From contig CAWGTZ010000002.1 in NCBI GenBank assembly GCA_963825555.1, forward strand, positions 62,001 to 126,000: DNA of 64,000 nucleotides, in the 5' to 3' direction. Of the stretch, positions 1-9,932 are shown piece by piece. The notes below the pieces were generated by a model. That model did not search any database, was not told the origin of the DNA, and saw nothing but the letters and a program-made list of their open reading frames with translations. The number at the start of each line of letters is the position of its first letter. Within the stretch, counting starts at the first letter, position 1. A program made the translations under genes and the position numbers. Origin of the DNA: JAGVSR01 sp963825555. GTDB taxonomy: Bacteria; Pseudomonadota; Alphaproteobacteria; Rhizobiales; Hyphomicrobiaceae.

Positions 1-1189
<1,189 letters not shown>

Positions 1190-1208
1190 GGCTCAATCCG
1201 GCATCGGC

Positions 1209-2291
1209 TCAGCGCAGCTTCAATGTGGCAAGGCCGATCAGCGCCAGAATGACGGAGATGATCCAGAAGCGCACGACCACCGTGCTCTCCTTCCAGCCTT
1301 TCTGTTCGAAGTGATGATGCAGCGGCGCCATGCGAAAAACGCGCTTTCCAGTCAGCTTGTAGGATGCAACCTGAATGACGACGGACAGCGTTTCCAGGAC
1401 AAACAGGCCACCCACGATGGCCAGAACGATTTCGTGCTTGGTCGCGACCGCGATGGCACCCAGCGCGCCCCCCAGGGCCAGCGAGCCCGTGTCGCCCATG
1501 AAGATCATGGCCGGCGGTGCATTGAACCACAGGAAGCCGAGCCCCGCTCCGATGAGGGCGCCGCAGATGACGGATAGCTCCGCGGTGCCGGTGACATAGT
1601 GGATCTGAAGGTGCGTTGCGAATTTCTCCGAGCCGATGAGATAGGCGATCACGCCAAAGGTCGCCGCCGCGATCATGACCGGCACGATCGCCAATCCGTC
1701 CAGACCATCGGTCAGATTGACTGCGTTGCCGGCGCCCGCAATGACGAGCATGCCAAAGAGGACAAACAGCGGCCCCAGATAGATGAGTGTGTCTTTGAAG
1801 AATGGAACGGCGAGCTGCCCCGAAAGCTGCGGCGCCGACAGCGTCATGAGGATCCATGCTGCGGTCGCAGCGACGATCAACTCAAGACCCAGTCGCGCTT
1901 TGCCACCAAAGCCGCTGGAGTGCTGCTTGGTGATCTTGAGGTAGTCATCGTAGAAGCCGATTGCGCCGTAGGCGAGCGTCACGGCAAGCACCACCCAAAC
2001 ATACATGTTCGACCAGTCCGACCACATGAGCGTGGCGAAGGTAACGCTGGCCAGGATCATGAGCCCGCCCATCGTCGGCGTACCGCGCTTGGCAAGGTGC
2101 GTTTGGGGGCCGTCATCGCGGATCGGCTGACCCTTGCCCTGTTTGATGCGAAGCAGGTCGATGATCGCCGGGCCGAAAAGCATTACAAATAGCAGGGCGG
2201 TGAAGATCGCGCCGCCGGTCCGGAAGGTAATGTAGCGGAACACATTGAGCGGACCAATCTGGTCACTGAATTGCACCAGCTCATAGAGCAT
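1209..2291 (-). CDS. mraY: Phospho-N-acetylmuramoyl-pentapeptide-transferase
   Basis: Integral membrane enzyme that transfers phospho-MurNAc-pentapeptide from UDP to undecaprenyl phosphate, making lipid I. The 360-residue length equals the family norm. The product is strongly hydrophobic with about ten membrane segments. Recognisable MraY motifs are the early block containing PTMGG, the Asp-rich NLTDGLDGLA segment, the GDTGSLALGG block and the C-terminal HHHFEQKGW histidine motif. It lies between murF and murD on the same strand, 77 bases after the murF stop, so co-transcription is likely. Confidence 0.97.
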   Translation of the reverse strand: MLYELVQFSDQIGPLNVFRYITFRTGGAIFTALLFVMLFGPAIIDLLRIKQGKGQPIRDDGPQTHLAKRGTPTMGGLMILASVTFATLMWSDWSNMYVWVVLAVTLAYGAIGFYDDYLKITKQHSSGFGGKARLGLELIVAATAAWILMTLSAPQLSGQLAVPFFKDTLIYLGPLFVLFGMLVIAGAGNAVNLTDGLDGLAIVPVMIAAATFGVIAYLIGSEKFATHLQIHYVTGTAELSVICGALIGAGLGFLWFNAPPAMIFMGDTGSLALGGALGAIAVATKHEIVLAIVGGLFVLETLSVVIQVASYKLTGKRVFRMAPLHHHFEQKGWKESTVVVRFWIISVILALIGLATLKLR

Positions 2292-2368
2292 GCCTCTGTC
2301 TCCCCCTCGCCCCCGGCGCCAGCCGTACCGGCCGCCCCGCCATCGTCATCTTTTACACTGTTCGCCAC

Positions 2369-3835
2369 TTACTGCGAATGGCTCAACTCGGAATCCCCAA
2401 ACTGGGCCAATATTGCGGCAACCAACAGACCCATCCGCGAACCGTTGGAGCCTTTGATCATCACGACATCTCCCGTCTTGATCTCCGACAGCAGCGGCCC
2501 CTCCAGCGCTTGTGCCGTCTCCGCCCAGCCTCCGCGGCGCGCTTCGGGAACCCGCTCGAAGAGGCGGGCCATGTTGGGGCCGGCGGCAAAAACCAGATCG
2601 ACACCGGCGGCGTCGGCCGCCTCCCATAGACCCGCATGCAGGGCGGCCGCATCGGCGCCGAGTTCCAGCATGTCGCCCAGAACCACGATGCGGCGGGGGT
2701 ACGCGCTGCGCGGCAACGTCGGCAGTACGGCCAGCGCCGCCCGCATCGAGGCGGGATTGGCATTGTAGCTTTCGTCGATGAGGAGAAGATCTGCCTCGCC
2801 CGCAGCAAGACGCGTGCGCGAGCCACGGCCCGGTGGCGGCGCGAAGTTCACCAGCGCGGACATACCCGCCCCGATGTCGGCGTCGGCGGCATCGAGCGCA
2901 CCAAGCACGAACAGCGCGTTCATCACCATGTGCATGCCGACGGTACCGATCACGAGTGGAACCGTGCCACGTCCACCGCCACGCATCGCCCTCCCCTCGC
3001 TGGTCGTCGGGGTCATACGGCAGTTCTCGAGCGTAACGGCCTCGTCGACGGCGAAGACCTCCACCGCCTCGTCTTCACGCCGAGCCGTCGTGATCCCCAC
3101 CACGCGAGCGCCCGCGGCGCGGGCCGCACGGATAAGCCGGGGGGCATGCCGATTGTCGAGATTGATGAGCGCCGTGCCCTCCGGCTCGAGTCCCAGGAAA
3201 ATTTCTGCCTTTGCGTCGGCGATGCCTTCCTCGTTGGCAAAATTCTCGATGTGAGCCTTCTCCACCGTCGTCACGAGGGCCACGTGCGGGCGCACCATGC
3301 GCGTGAGCGGCGTGATCTCGCCGCCGTGATTCATGCCGATTTCAAACACCGCATGGCGCGTATCGGCTGGCATGCGCGCCAGCGTCAGCGGCACGCCCCA
3401 ATGGTTGTTGTAGGACTTTTCCGAGGCGTGCACCGGACCCACCGCCGCGAAAGCGAGCCGCAGCATCTCCTTCGTCGTGGTCTTGCCAACGCTGCCCGTT
3501 ACCGCGATCACACGGGCATCGGGCCCCAGCCGGGCGCGCGCGGCACGGCCGATATTTTCCAACGCGCGAAGTGTATCGGGCACGCGAATGAGAGCACCGT
3601 CGCCGTCTTGGCGCGCATAGTTCTGCGAGACGATCGCAGCGGATGCCCCCCTGGCAAAGGCCGCCGCAACGAAATCGTGGCCATCGCGCTGATCCTTGAG
3701 CGCCACGAACACATCACCCGCCGAGATCGTACGCGTGTCGATGGAAAACCCGGTGATTGCGCATGCCGGTTCTCCATGGGCCGCGCCACCGGCCGCCATG
3801 ACGAGATCGGCGAAGTTCCAGAGTGCATTCGTCAT
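2369..3835 (-). CDS. murF: UDP-MurNAc-tripeptide--D-alanyl-D-alanine ligase
   Basis: Cytoplasmic ATP-dependent ligase that attaches D-Ala-D-Ala to UDP-MurNAc-tripeptide, the last soluble step of the stem peptide. The 488-residue product has the Mur N-terminal fold, the P-loop TGSVGKTTTKE at residues 113-123, a central domain containing EIGMNHGGEI and a C-terminal domain with DESYNANPASMRAAL. Its ATG overlaps the murE stop by four bases, which indicates translational coupling. The length is slightly above the E. coli enzyme and no residues are obviously missing. Confidence 0.96.
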   Translation of the reverse strand: MTNALWNFADLVMAAGGAAHGEPACAITGFSIDTRTISAGDVFVALKDQRDGHDFVAAAFARGASAAIVSQNYARQDGDGALIRVPDTLRALENIGRAARARLGPDARVIAVTGSVGKTTTKEMLRLAFAAVGPVHASEKSYNNHWGVPLTLARMPADTRHAVFEIGMNHGGEITPLTRMVRPHVALVTTVEKAHIENFANEEGIADAKAEIFLGLEPEGTALINLDNRHAPRLIRAARAAGARVVGITTARREDEAVEVFAVDEAVTLENCRMTPTTSEGRAMRGGGRGTVPLVIGTVGMHMVMNALFVLGALDAADADIGAGMSALVNFAPPPGRGSRTRLAAGEADLLLIDESYNANPASMRAALAVLPTLPRSAYPRRIVVLGDMLELGADAAALHAGLWEAADAAGVDLVFAAGPNMARLFERVPEARRGGWAETAQALEGPLLSEIKTGDVVMIKGSNGSRMGLLVAAILAQFGDSELSHSQ

Positions 3836-5280
3836 GCGGATTGCAGAGCCTCGGCCAGAACCTCGTGATCGGAGAAGGGAAGCACCGTGTCACCGACGAT
3901 CTGGCCCGTTTCGTGGCCCTTGCCGGCGACAAGAACGACATCGCCCGGCTGCATCATAGCGACCGCTGCACGGATGGCTTGCGCACGATCGCCGATCTCG
4001 CGCGCTCCGCTCGCCCCCGCGAGGATCTCACCGCGGATGGCAGCGGCCTCTTCCGTGCGCGGGTTGTCGTCGGTCACGATGACGACGTCGGCCTTCTCGG
4101 CCGCAATCGCCCCCATGATCGGCCGCTTGCCCCTGTCGCGATCCCCGCCGCAGCCGAAGACGCAGATGAGGCGGCCGGTTGCGAACGGACGACAGGCGTC
4201 CAAGGCCGCAGCCATCGCTTCGGGCTTATGGGCGTAGTCGACGACACCCAGGGCGCGATTGCGCTCGCCGACGATTTCCAGCCGGCCCTTGACGCCCTGC
4301 AGACGCGCCAGAGCAGGCACCACGACATCGGGCGCTTCGCCGAGCGCCAGCGCCAAGCCGGCCGCGACGACGGCATTCTCCACCTGATAGGCGCCGACGA
4401 GCGGCAGATCCACGGTATACGAGCGGCTCCCATGAGTCAGTGCAAGCCGCTGGGCAAAGCCGACGGCGCTGACGTCATTCAAAGCCAGAAACTCGCCTGA
4501 CTGCCCCACGGTCAGCACGCGCCGCCCGGCATCGCGGGCAACCGCCGCCGCATCGCTTCCGCGAGCGCCATCGACATTGATCACTGCCGGCGCGCCCGCC
4601 GGCAGCAGATCAGTGAAGAGCCGCATCTTGGCTGCAAAGTAATGCTCAATCGTAGGATGATAATCCATGTGATCGCGGCCGAGGTTCGTGAAGGCCGCCG
4701 CCTTGATCCTCACGCCGTCGAGCCGGTGCTGATCGAGACCGTGCGATGATGCTTCCATCGCAAGGTGGGTCGTGCCCTCCGCGGCCAGACGAGACAATGT
4801 CTTGTGCAGCGAGATCGGATCGGGCGTCGTGAGAGACCCATACACCGTACCCTTTGGACTGACAACGCCGATTGTGCCGAGCGACGCCGCAGGATGTCCG
4901 CACGCAGCAAAAAGTTGCCGGGTAAACTCCGCGACGGATGTCTTCCCACTCGTTCCCGTCACCGCGACGATGGCGGCCGGCTGCCCCGGATGGAAGTGCG
5001 CCGCCAAATGCGCGAGCGCCAGTCGCGGATCGGCCGACCGAAGCACGGGGATGGGCACGCCATCGGGCACGACGGCGCTCATCGCGGCAACCGCAGCGAC
5101 CGCACCGTTCTGCGCGGCATCCAGAATGTATCTACCTCCATCAGCCTTGGTGCCGGGGATGGCGACAAAGATGTCCCCGGAGTGCACGCTCCGGCTGTCT
5201 GAGGAAAGCCCCGTGACCTCCAGCGAAGCGGCGGCCGCAGGCACGTCAAAAAGGTGGCCGGGGATCTCTGAAAGCCGCAT
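3832..5280 (-). CDS. murE: UDP-MurNAc-L-Ala-D-Glu:meso-diaminopimelate ligase
   Basis: Adds meso-diaminopimelate to UDP-MurNAc-dipeptide. The 482-residue protein carries the P-loop GTSGKTS at residues 109-115, the SSHGLDQHR block and the DNPR motif at 405-408, the signature of mDAP-specific rather than lysine-specific MurE; the C-terminal GKGHE is also present. It is the promoter-proximal gene of the visible mur run and overlaps murF. In most Hyphomicrobiales ftsI lies directly upstream of murE, but here about 1.1 kb without a recognisable gene precedes it. Confidence 0.96.
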   Translation of the reverse strand: MRLSEIPGHLFDVPAAAASLEVTGLSSDSRSVHSGDIFVAIPGTKADGGRYILDAAQNGAVAAVAAMSAVVPDGVPIPVLRSADPRLALAHLAAHFHPGQPAAIVAVTGTSGKTSVAEFTRQLFAACGHPAASLGTIGVVSPKGTVYGSLTTPDPISLHKTLSRLAAEGTTHLAMEASSHGLDQHRLDGVRIKAAAFTNLGRDHMDYHPTIEHYFAAKMRLFTDLLPAGAPAVINVDGARGSDAAAVARDAGRRVLTVGQSGEFLALNDVSAVGFAQRLALTHGSRSYTVDLPLVGAYQVENAVVAAGLALALGEAPDVVVPALARLQGVKGRLEIVGERNRALGVVDYAHKPEAMAAALDACRPFATGRLICVFGCGGDRDRGKRPIMGAIAAEKADVVIVTDDNPRTEEAAAIRGEILAGASGAREIGDRAQAIRAAVAMMQPGDVVLVAGKGHETGQIVGDTVLPFSDHEVLAEALQSA

Positions 5281-6425
5281 CGTGAGCCTTCGCAGCAGAG
5301 AGGATACGGACCAGGGCGGTCATCGCCCAAAGCACCGAGCCATCGGGTTTAGGTTGCGTTGCGGCGTCCGTCAAACGGACCGCACCACGCCCGGGCTATC
5401 CAGCAGTCCAAACACAAGCATCTCGCCTCAAGTGCGGTTTCGCCGCGATTGATATGACGTCATACAAATCCCAAAAGTCACGATTTTTCAGGCCGTCAGC
5501 CGTGGTCCAGCAGTCAACTTGTATAGTCCTGCAATTGGGTGGCAAACCGTGATGAATCCGTTCAATTGAGCGCCACCTTACGGCCTGCCCGTGCAGCCCG
5601 TACCGGTCTGCAAGAGCGGCCCCTGATATGGGCCATCGGACGATCCGGTCGTGGCGGCCGGCGAAATCGTGTGTGCTGGAGGCACGGGCACGGAATTCGC
5701 GAACGCTATGCCGTCAACTAAATTGACCCCTCGCGGCGTCTTCAGGCTGGCAGGAACCTGCAATTCAGCATGCTCGTGCCTGACCTTGAGATCGATGTGA
5801 GCAAGACGTCGGCAAGCGCCTCGTTTTCGCCTCAGGCGGAATGGTGACGGGCGACATGAACGACCAATGTCGCACATGCCATTGCGGATGCCCCCGCCGC
5901 TCTCAAAGGTCGACGACGAGATCGAGATCGGCCGGACCGGAGGTACGGGGAGACATCAATCTCGAACCGCACTCGCTCAAGGCCAAGCCGTTCATTACAT
6001 GCTGGGTCGTGAAAGTTTCCGCGGCGACATTTCGCGTGCCGCCAGTACTGGCGTGAATTGCAGAACCTTCGGCGGCAACGTCCACTCCGGCATCAATATG
6101 CGCCTCAACTGAGCGTGAGCCCCACGGCAGCACGGACCACGCCATCACGTGCGCGTGACATCTGTCGTGAACGGGCAGATACCATCGCAAGCGCCGGAAA
6201 ACGGGCCTTTTTGGGCGATGGCGCATTGCCATCTTGTCATGTTGAAGCGCGCGCGCCCCGCGGCTCACGCGGACTCACATTTGCTGTCCGCGATCCAACG
6301 CGAACGTGACTGGCATTGAAGGCCAGCCACTCCTAGATGGGCTCCATGGGCGGTGCCAATGCGCGCCGGACCGAAGAGGCAGATCATTGTCTCGGTATTC
6401 AAAAGATCAACGAGGAGACCTGAGA
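5281..6425. other. 1.1-kb stretch without a recognisable gene upstream of murE
   Basis: No reading frame here looks like a real protein. Short frames on both strands (for example minus 5578-5877 and 5903-6268) have no recognisable family, no convincing ribosome site and contradict one another. The stretch includes a perfect 12-bp palindrome TATGACGTCATA at 5453-5464, about 175 bases upstream of the murE start. The murE promoter must lie in this region, as must the promoter of the plus-strand gene at 6426. A decayed ftsI was looked for and not seen. Confidence 0.5.
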
Positions 6426-6731
6426 ATGACCCGTACGTTTACCTTGGTTGCCGCACTGGCCGCTGGCTTTGCTGGTCCCGCTTTCGCGGGAGATGCGCCC
6501 GCGACAACCGCCGACGCCCAGGCTATCCAGTCGCAAGCCGCTCATCAGGCTGCCATCGCCAATCAGAGCCAGATGCGCGCTTTCCTTGCCGCACAGGGCT
6601 ACATCGTGACGTCCGATCTCAATCGCGACAACTCGGGCCGCTGGGTCGGCACCGCGCTCAAGAACGGCAAGGTCGTCGCCGTCGCCGTGAAGATGCCTCC
6701 GCGCACGCCTGCGGCTTCCTTGACGAACTAA
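6426..6731 (+). CDS. Small secreted protein, PepSY-like tail, function unknown
   Basis: 101 residues with a clean signal peptide (MTRTFTLVAALAAGFAGPAFA, likely cut after the AFA), then an Ala/Gln-rich helix-prone stretch and a C-terminal part with QMRAFLAAQGYIVTSDLN and WVGTALKNGKVVAVAVK. That alternation of helix and short strands resembles half a PepSY domain, though the match is weak. The ATG at 6426 was preferred over earlier in-frame starts because it opens the signal peptide and has GAGGAGA about ten bases upstream. A strong terminator follows at 6791, so it is probably a single-gene unit. Periplasmic location is inferred. Confidence 0.7.
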   Translation: MTRTFTLVAALAAGFAGPAFAGDAPATTADAQAIQSQAAHQAAIANQSQMRAFLAAQGYIVTSDLNRDNSGRWVGTALKNGKVVAVAVKMPPRTPAASLTN

Positions 6732-6790
6732 CGTTGCGAGACGTGTTCGCAACCTGCGCCGGCCGTGCTCGAACGGCCGGTGCAAACCAA

Positions 6791-6827
6791 GCGCCCGCTG
6801 TGTTTCACAGCCGGGCGCTATTTCATT
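6791..6827 (+). terminator. Intrinsic terminator after the small secreted protein
   Basis: GCGCCCG and CTGTG pair with CACAG and CGGGCGC around a TTT loop, with a single bulged C. The stem is followed by TATTTCATTTC on the plus strand. Confidence 0.8.
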
Positions 6828-7049
6828 TCTGGAAAGAATATTGAGTCCGGTTGCATGCCTGTTGTGCAGCGCTGAACTTCCGCTCCCCTTTGTCTGAAGG
6901 GCTTGATCGGTCGGGGCGATCAATTTCTGGGCATGTTTCTATTGGCATTGCCTGAATAGTGATCCCATCTTCCAGCTGTTCCGATTGGGGCGCAGATCCC
7001 GGCGGATAACAGTCCATCTGACAAAAACATCAACAGCTAGGGGATTATC

Positions 7050-7244
7050 ATGAAGATCCGTATCGCAGCGCTGGCCGTGGTCGCCGCAGCATTCCTTGCC
7101 GTGCCTGCCAATGCCAACACGAACACGACGCTGACGCCCTCGCAGCCCACCGCCCAGACCCCCTGGATGGAGGCAAACAGCGATCGCAAGATCTGCCAGA
7201 TCTGCCCGGGGCGTCCGCGCAACGTCTGCCGCTGCCCGTCGTAA
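7050..7244 (+). CDS. Small secreted cysteine-cluster protein, unknown function
   Basis: 64 residues: a signal peptide (MKIRIAALAVVAAAFLAVPANA), a Thr/Pro-rich middle and a compact C-terminus containing KICQICPGRPRNVCRCPS. The four cysteines form C-x2-C-x7-C-x-C, a spacing that could hold a metal ion or two disulfides. The start follows AGGGGA with good spacing, and a strong terminator lies about 80 bases beyond the stop, so this looks like a real monocistronic gene even though it is short. No family was recognised. Confidence 0.65.
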   Translation: MKIRIAALAVVAAAFLAVPANANTNTTLTPSQPTAQTPWMEANSDRKICQICPGRPRNVCRCPS

Positions 7245-7326
7245 CGGCAAACTGCGAAACCGGAGCAATCCGGTTCGCACTCGGGAGAGAACTTCGTCGG
7301 CTCCACCGTCCTGTCGGCGAGGTAGG

Positions 7327-7366
7327 GGCGCCCGCTGCGATGAGCAGTTGGGCGCCTTCTCTTTTT
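7327..7366 (+). terminator. Intrinsic terminator between the 7050 gene and aspS
   Basis: GGCGCCC (7327-7333) pairs with GGGCGCC (7350-7356), with an inner CTGC/GCAG stem. The plus strand continues TTCTCTTTTT. It separates two convergent genes. Confidence 0.85.
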
Positions 7367-7376
7367 GGTGGCGCCG

Positions 7377-9182
7377 CTAGGACTTCTTGGGATCCTGCAC
7401 CACGCGGATGGATAGCTCGCGCAGCTGCTTGGGCGAGGCTTCCCCGGGCGCGTTCATGAGCAGATCGCTGGCCTGCTGATTCATGGGGAACAGGGCCACC
7501 TCGCGAACGGTCTTGCAGCCCGTCAGCAGCATCACCATTCGCTCGATACCGGCCGCCATGCCGCCGTGGGGCGGGGCACCGTACTGGAATGCGCGGTAAA
7601 GACCGCTGAAGCGGGCTTCGACGTCTGCACGGCTCATGCCCGTTATCTCGAACGCCTTGACCATCGTTTCCGGCAGGTGATTACGCACCGAGCCCGAGGC
7701 GATCTCGTAGCCGTTGCAGACAAGATCGAACTGGTTGGCCTTGAGGGCCAGGAGCGCATCGCGGCCTTCCTTCTCCGCCGCCACCAGCGCGTCGTGCCCG
7801 CCCTTGGGCATGGAGAAGGGATTGTGCGAGAACTCGATCTTCTTCTCGTCCTCATCCCATTCGTAGAACGGAAAATCGACGATCCACGCGAGTTCGAAAC
7901 GGTTCTCGTCGATGAGCTTCAATTCGTGGCCGACGCGGTCGCGCGCGGCACCTGCGAATTTGTGGAAGTTCGCAGGGTTGCCGGCGGCGAAGAATACGGC
8001 GTCCCCGGTCTTGAGGCCGAGTTGCTGCTGGATCGCGCCGGTCCGCTCAGGCCCGATGTTCTTGGCGATGGGACCCGCCCCCGCGGCCCCCTCCTCCTCG
8101 CGCCAGAAGACATAGCCGAGCCCCGGCTGGCCTTCGCCCTGCGCCCAGGAATTCATTCGGTCGCAGAAGGCGCGGGAACCGCCGGTCGGCGCCGGGATTG
8201 CCCACACGCGGACTTTCGTATCCTTCTCGATCATGCCGGCGAAGACCTTGAACCCCGAGCCACGGAAATGTTCGGTCACATCCTGCATTTCGATCGGATT
8301 GCGCAAATCGGGCTTGTCGGAGCCGTACTTTGCGATGGCCACGTCGTGAGGAATCCGCGGCCACGTCTTGGTCACCGGCTTGCCGTCCGCAAATTCTTCG
8401 AAGAGCGCGGTCAACACCGGCTCCATGGTGGAGAAAATGTCCTCCTGCTCGACGAAGCTCATCTCCACGTCGAGCTGGTAGAACTCGCCCGGCAAGCGAT
8501 CTGCCCGCGGGTCCTCGTCGCGAAAGCAGGGCGCGATCTGGAAATAACGGTCGAAGCCGGAGACCATCAGCAGCTGCTTGTACTGCTGCGGCGCCTGAGG
8601 AAGGGCGTAGAACTTACCCGGATGAATGCGCGACGGAACGAGGAAGTCACGCGCGCCTTCCGGCGAGGACGCTGTCAGGATCGGCGTGGGAAACTCGTTG
8701 AAACCCGCCGCATGCATGCGCTGCCGGATCGACTTGGTGATCTCCAGCCTCTTCATGATAATGGCGTGCAGCGTCTCGCGCCTCAGATCGAGGAAGCGGT
8801 ACTGAAGGCGCAGGTCTTCGGGATAGTCGGGCTCGCCGAAGACCGGTACGGGCAGTTCCTTGGCCTCGGACAACACCTCAATCTCGTTCGCGTAGATCTC
8901 GATCTCGCCCGTGGAGAGTTCCGGGTTGACTGTGCCCTCCGGGCGCTGCCTCACCTTACCGTCGATACGGACAACCCATTCCGAGCGCAGAGCCTCGGCG
9001 GTCTTGAAGGCGGGGCTGTCGGGATCGGCCACAACCTGGGTCACGCCGTAGTGGTCGCGCAGGTCGATGAACAGCACGCCGCCATGGTCGCGCACGCGGT
9101 GGACCCAGCCGGAGAGCCGCACGACATTGCCGATGTGGGACGCTCTGAGGTCGCCACAGGTGTTGGAACGGTAACGGTGCAT
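7377..9182 (-). CDS. aspS: Aspartate--tRNA ligase
   Basis: Class II aminoacyl-tRNA synthetase that charges tRNA-Asp, possibly also tRNA-Asn as in many alphaproteobacteria. I place the start at the ATG at 9182, giving 601 residues beginning MHRYRSNTCGDLR, the conserved family N-terminus; a further in-frame ATG at 9248 would add an unlikely 22-residue tail. Visible are the anticodon-binding OB fold (about 15-110), motif 2 around FRDEDPRADR, the bacterial insertion domain and motif 3 near GAPPHGGMAAGIERMVMLL. The length is normal for bacterial AspRS. Confidence 0.96.
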   Translation of the reverse strand: MHRYRSNTCGDLRASHIGNVVRLSGWVHRVRDHGGVLFIDLRDHYGVTQVVADPDSPAFKTAEALRSEWVVRIDGKVRQRPEGTVNPELSTGEIEIYANEIEVLSEAKELPVPVFGEPDYPEDLRLQYRFLDLRRETLHAIIMKRLEITKSIRQRMHAAGFNEFPTPILTASSPEGARDFLVPSRIHPGKFYALPQAPQQYKQLLMVSGFDRYFQIAPCFRDEDPRADRLPGEFYQLDVEMSFVEQEDIFSTMEPVLTALFEEFADGKPVTKTWPRIPHDVAIAKYGSDKPDLRNPIEMQDVTEHFRGSGFKVFAGMIEKDTKVRVWAIPAPTGGSRAFCDRMNSWAQGEGQPGLGYVFWREEEGAAGAGPIAKNIGPERTGAIQQQLGLKTGDAVFFAAGNPANFHKFAGAARDRVGHELKLIDENRFELAWIVDFPFYEWDEDEKKIEFSHNPFSMPKGGHDALVAAEKEGRDALLALKANQFDLVCNGYEIASGSVRNHLPETMVKAFEITGMSRADVEARFSGLYRAFQYGAPPHGGMAAGIERMVMLLTGCKTVREVALFPMNQQASDLLMNAPGEASPKQLRELSIRVVQDPKKS

Positions 9183-9469
9183 GCTGGCCGCGGCCATGGC
9201 CCAGATCCCTTGTCGCTGTCGGGGGAAAATCGGGCCGGAGAAGCGCACGGGGTATGGTGAATGTCAAGGCCGGCGGGCCGCCGGTCGCGGGGCCTCCAGC
9301 CGTCCCCTGCCAACCCCGCAGTCCGGGCGCAAAGGTGCGGCCAGACGGTGGCATCGGGAGCGAAGGGGTAACGGAACCTTAACCATGAGCCGGTAACGAT
9401 TTGGTAAGCCGATCAGGACGCGGAAAGACGAGCCACCGGCTACCAGACCTCAGCGTGTTGGAACTTGCC

Positions 9470-9733
9470 ATGAAAACGGACAACCTCGACATTCGCAGCC
9501 TTGAGGAACTTTTGGAGCGCCATACCGGCTCCTCCGGCCATGACGGCTCTGGGGAGGATGCCGAGCATCCCCTGGCAAAGGAGCTTCGCACCATCCTGGC
9601 GAGCCCCGGCGCCCACCGGGTTGGCGACTTGGCGAAGGTTGTCGATGACATCCTGCGCGAGATGTCCATGCTGGCCCCGGCGGCCGCGACTCACGAGGCG
9701 GACGACGACCAGCAGGCCGACGAGTTGGCATAA
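9470..9733 (+). CDS. Small acidic protein of unknown function
   Basis: 87 residues from the ATG at 9470 (MKTDNLDIRSLEELLERHTG). The composition is acidic and helical, rich in Glu, Asp and Leu, with no signal peptide or membrane segment. An in-frame GTG at 9401 would add 23 basic residues that look like untranslated leader. The gene is divergent from aspS and is followed by a run of nine C residues (9742-9750). No family recognised; reality is supported only by frame length and sensible composition. Confidence 0.45.
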   Translation: MKTDNLDIRSLEELLERHTGSSGHDGSGEDAEHPLAKELRTILASPGAHRVGDLAKVVDDILREMSMLAPAAATHEADDDQQADELA

Positions 9734-9932
9734 GTTCGCCGCCCCCCCCCACTCAGCCGAACCCCGACCTGTCGGCCGGTTGCGGGGCCGGACACGGCGC
9801 CAAGCCGGGTCGCGCCGGTTTGGCCACCCACCAAACGCCGATCGGAACGGCGCTCCGGGGCACCCATGACGACAGTGCGCCGCGCCCGCAGAGCTATTTT
9901 CTTCTGCCCGTTCTGTTGTATACCGACCACCG

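Noticed and set aside
5453..5464. Palindrome TATGACGTCATA as a murE operator
   Set aside because: Only one copy and no known bacterial regulator recognised for it, so it is noted without assigning a role.
5578..5877. 99-codon minus frame upstream of murE as an ftsI remnant
   Set aside because: No penicillin-binding motif (SxxK, SxN, KTG) and no similarity seen to the FtsI C-terminus.
7566..9260. 564-codon plus-strand frame opposite aspS
   Set aside because: Antisense of aspS, with no domain or ribosome site.
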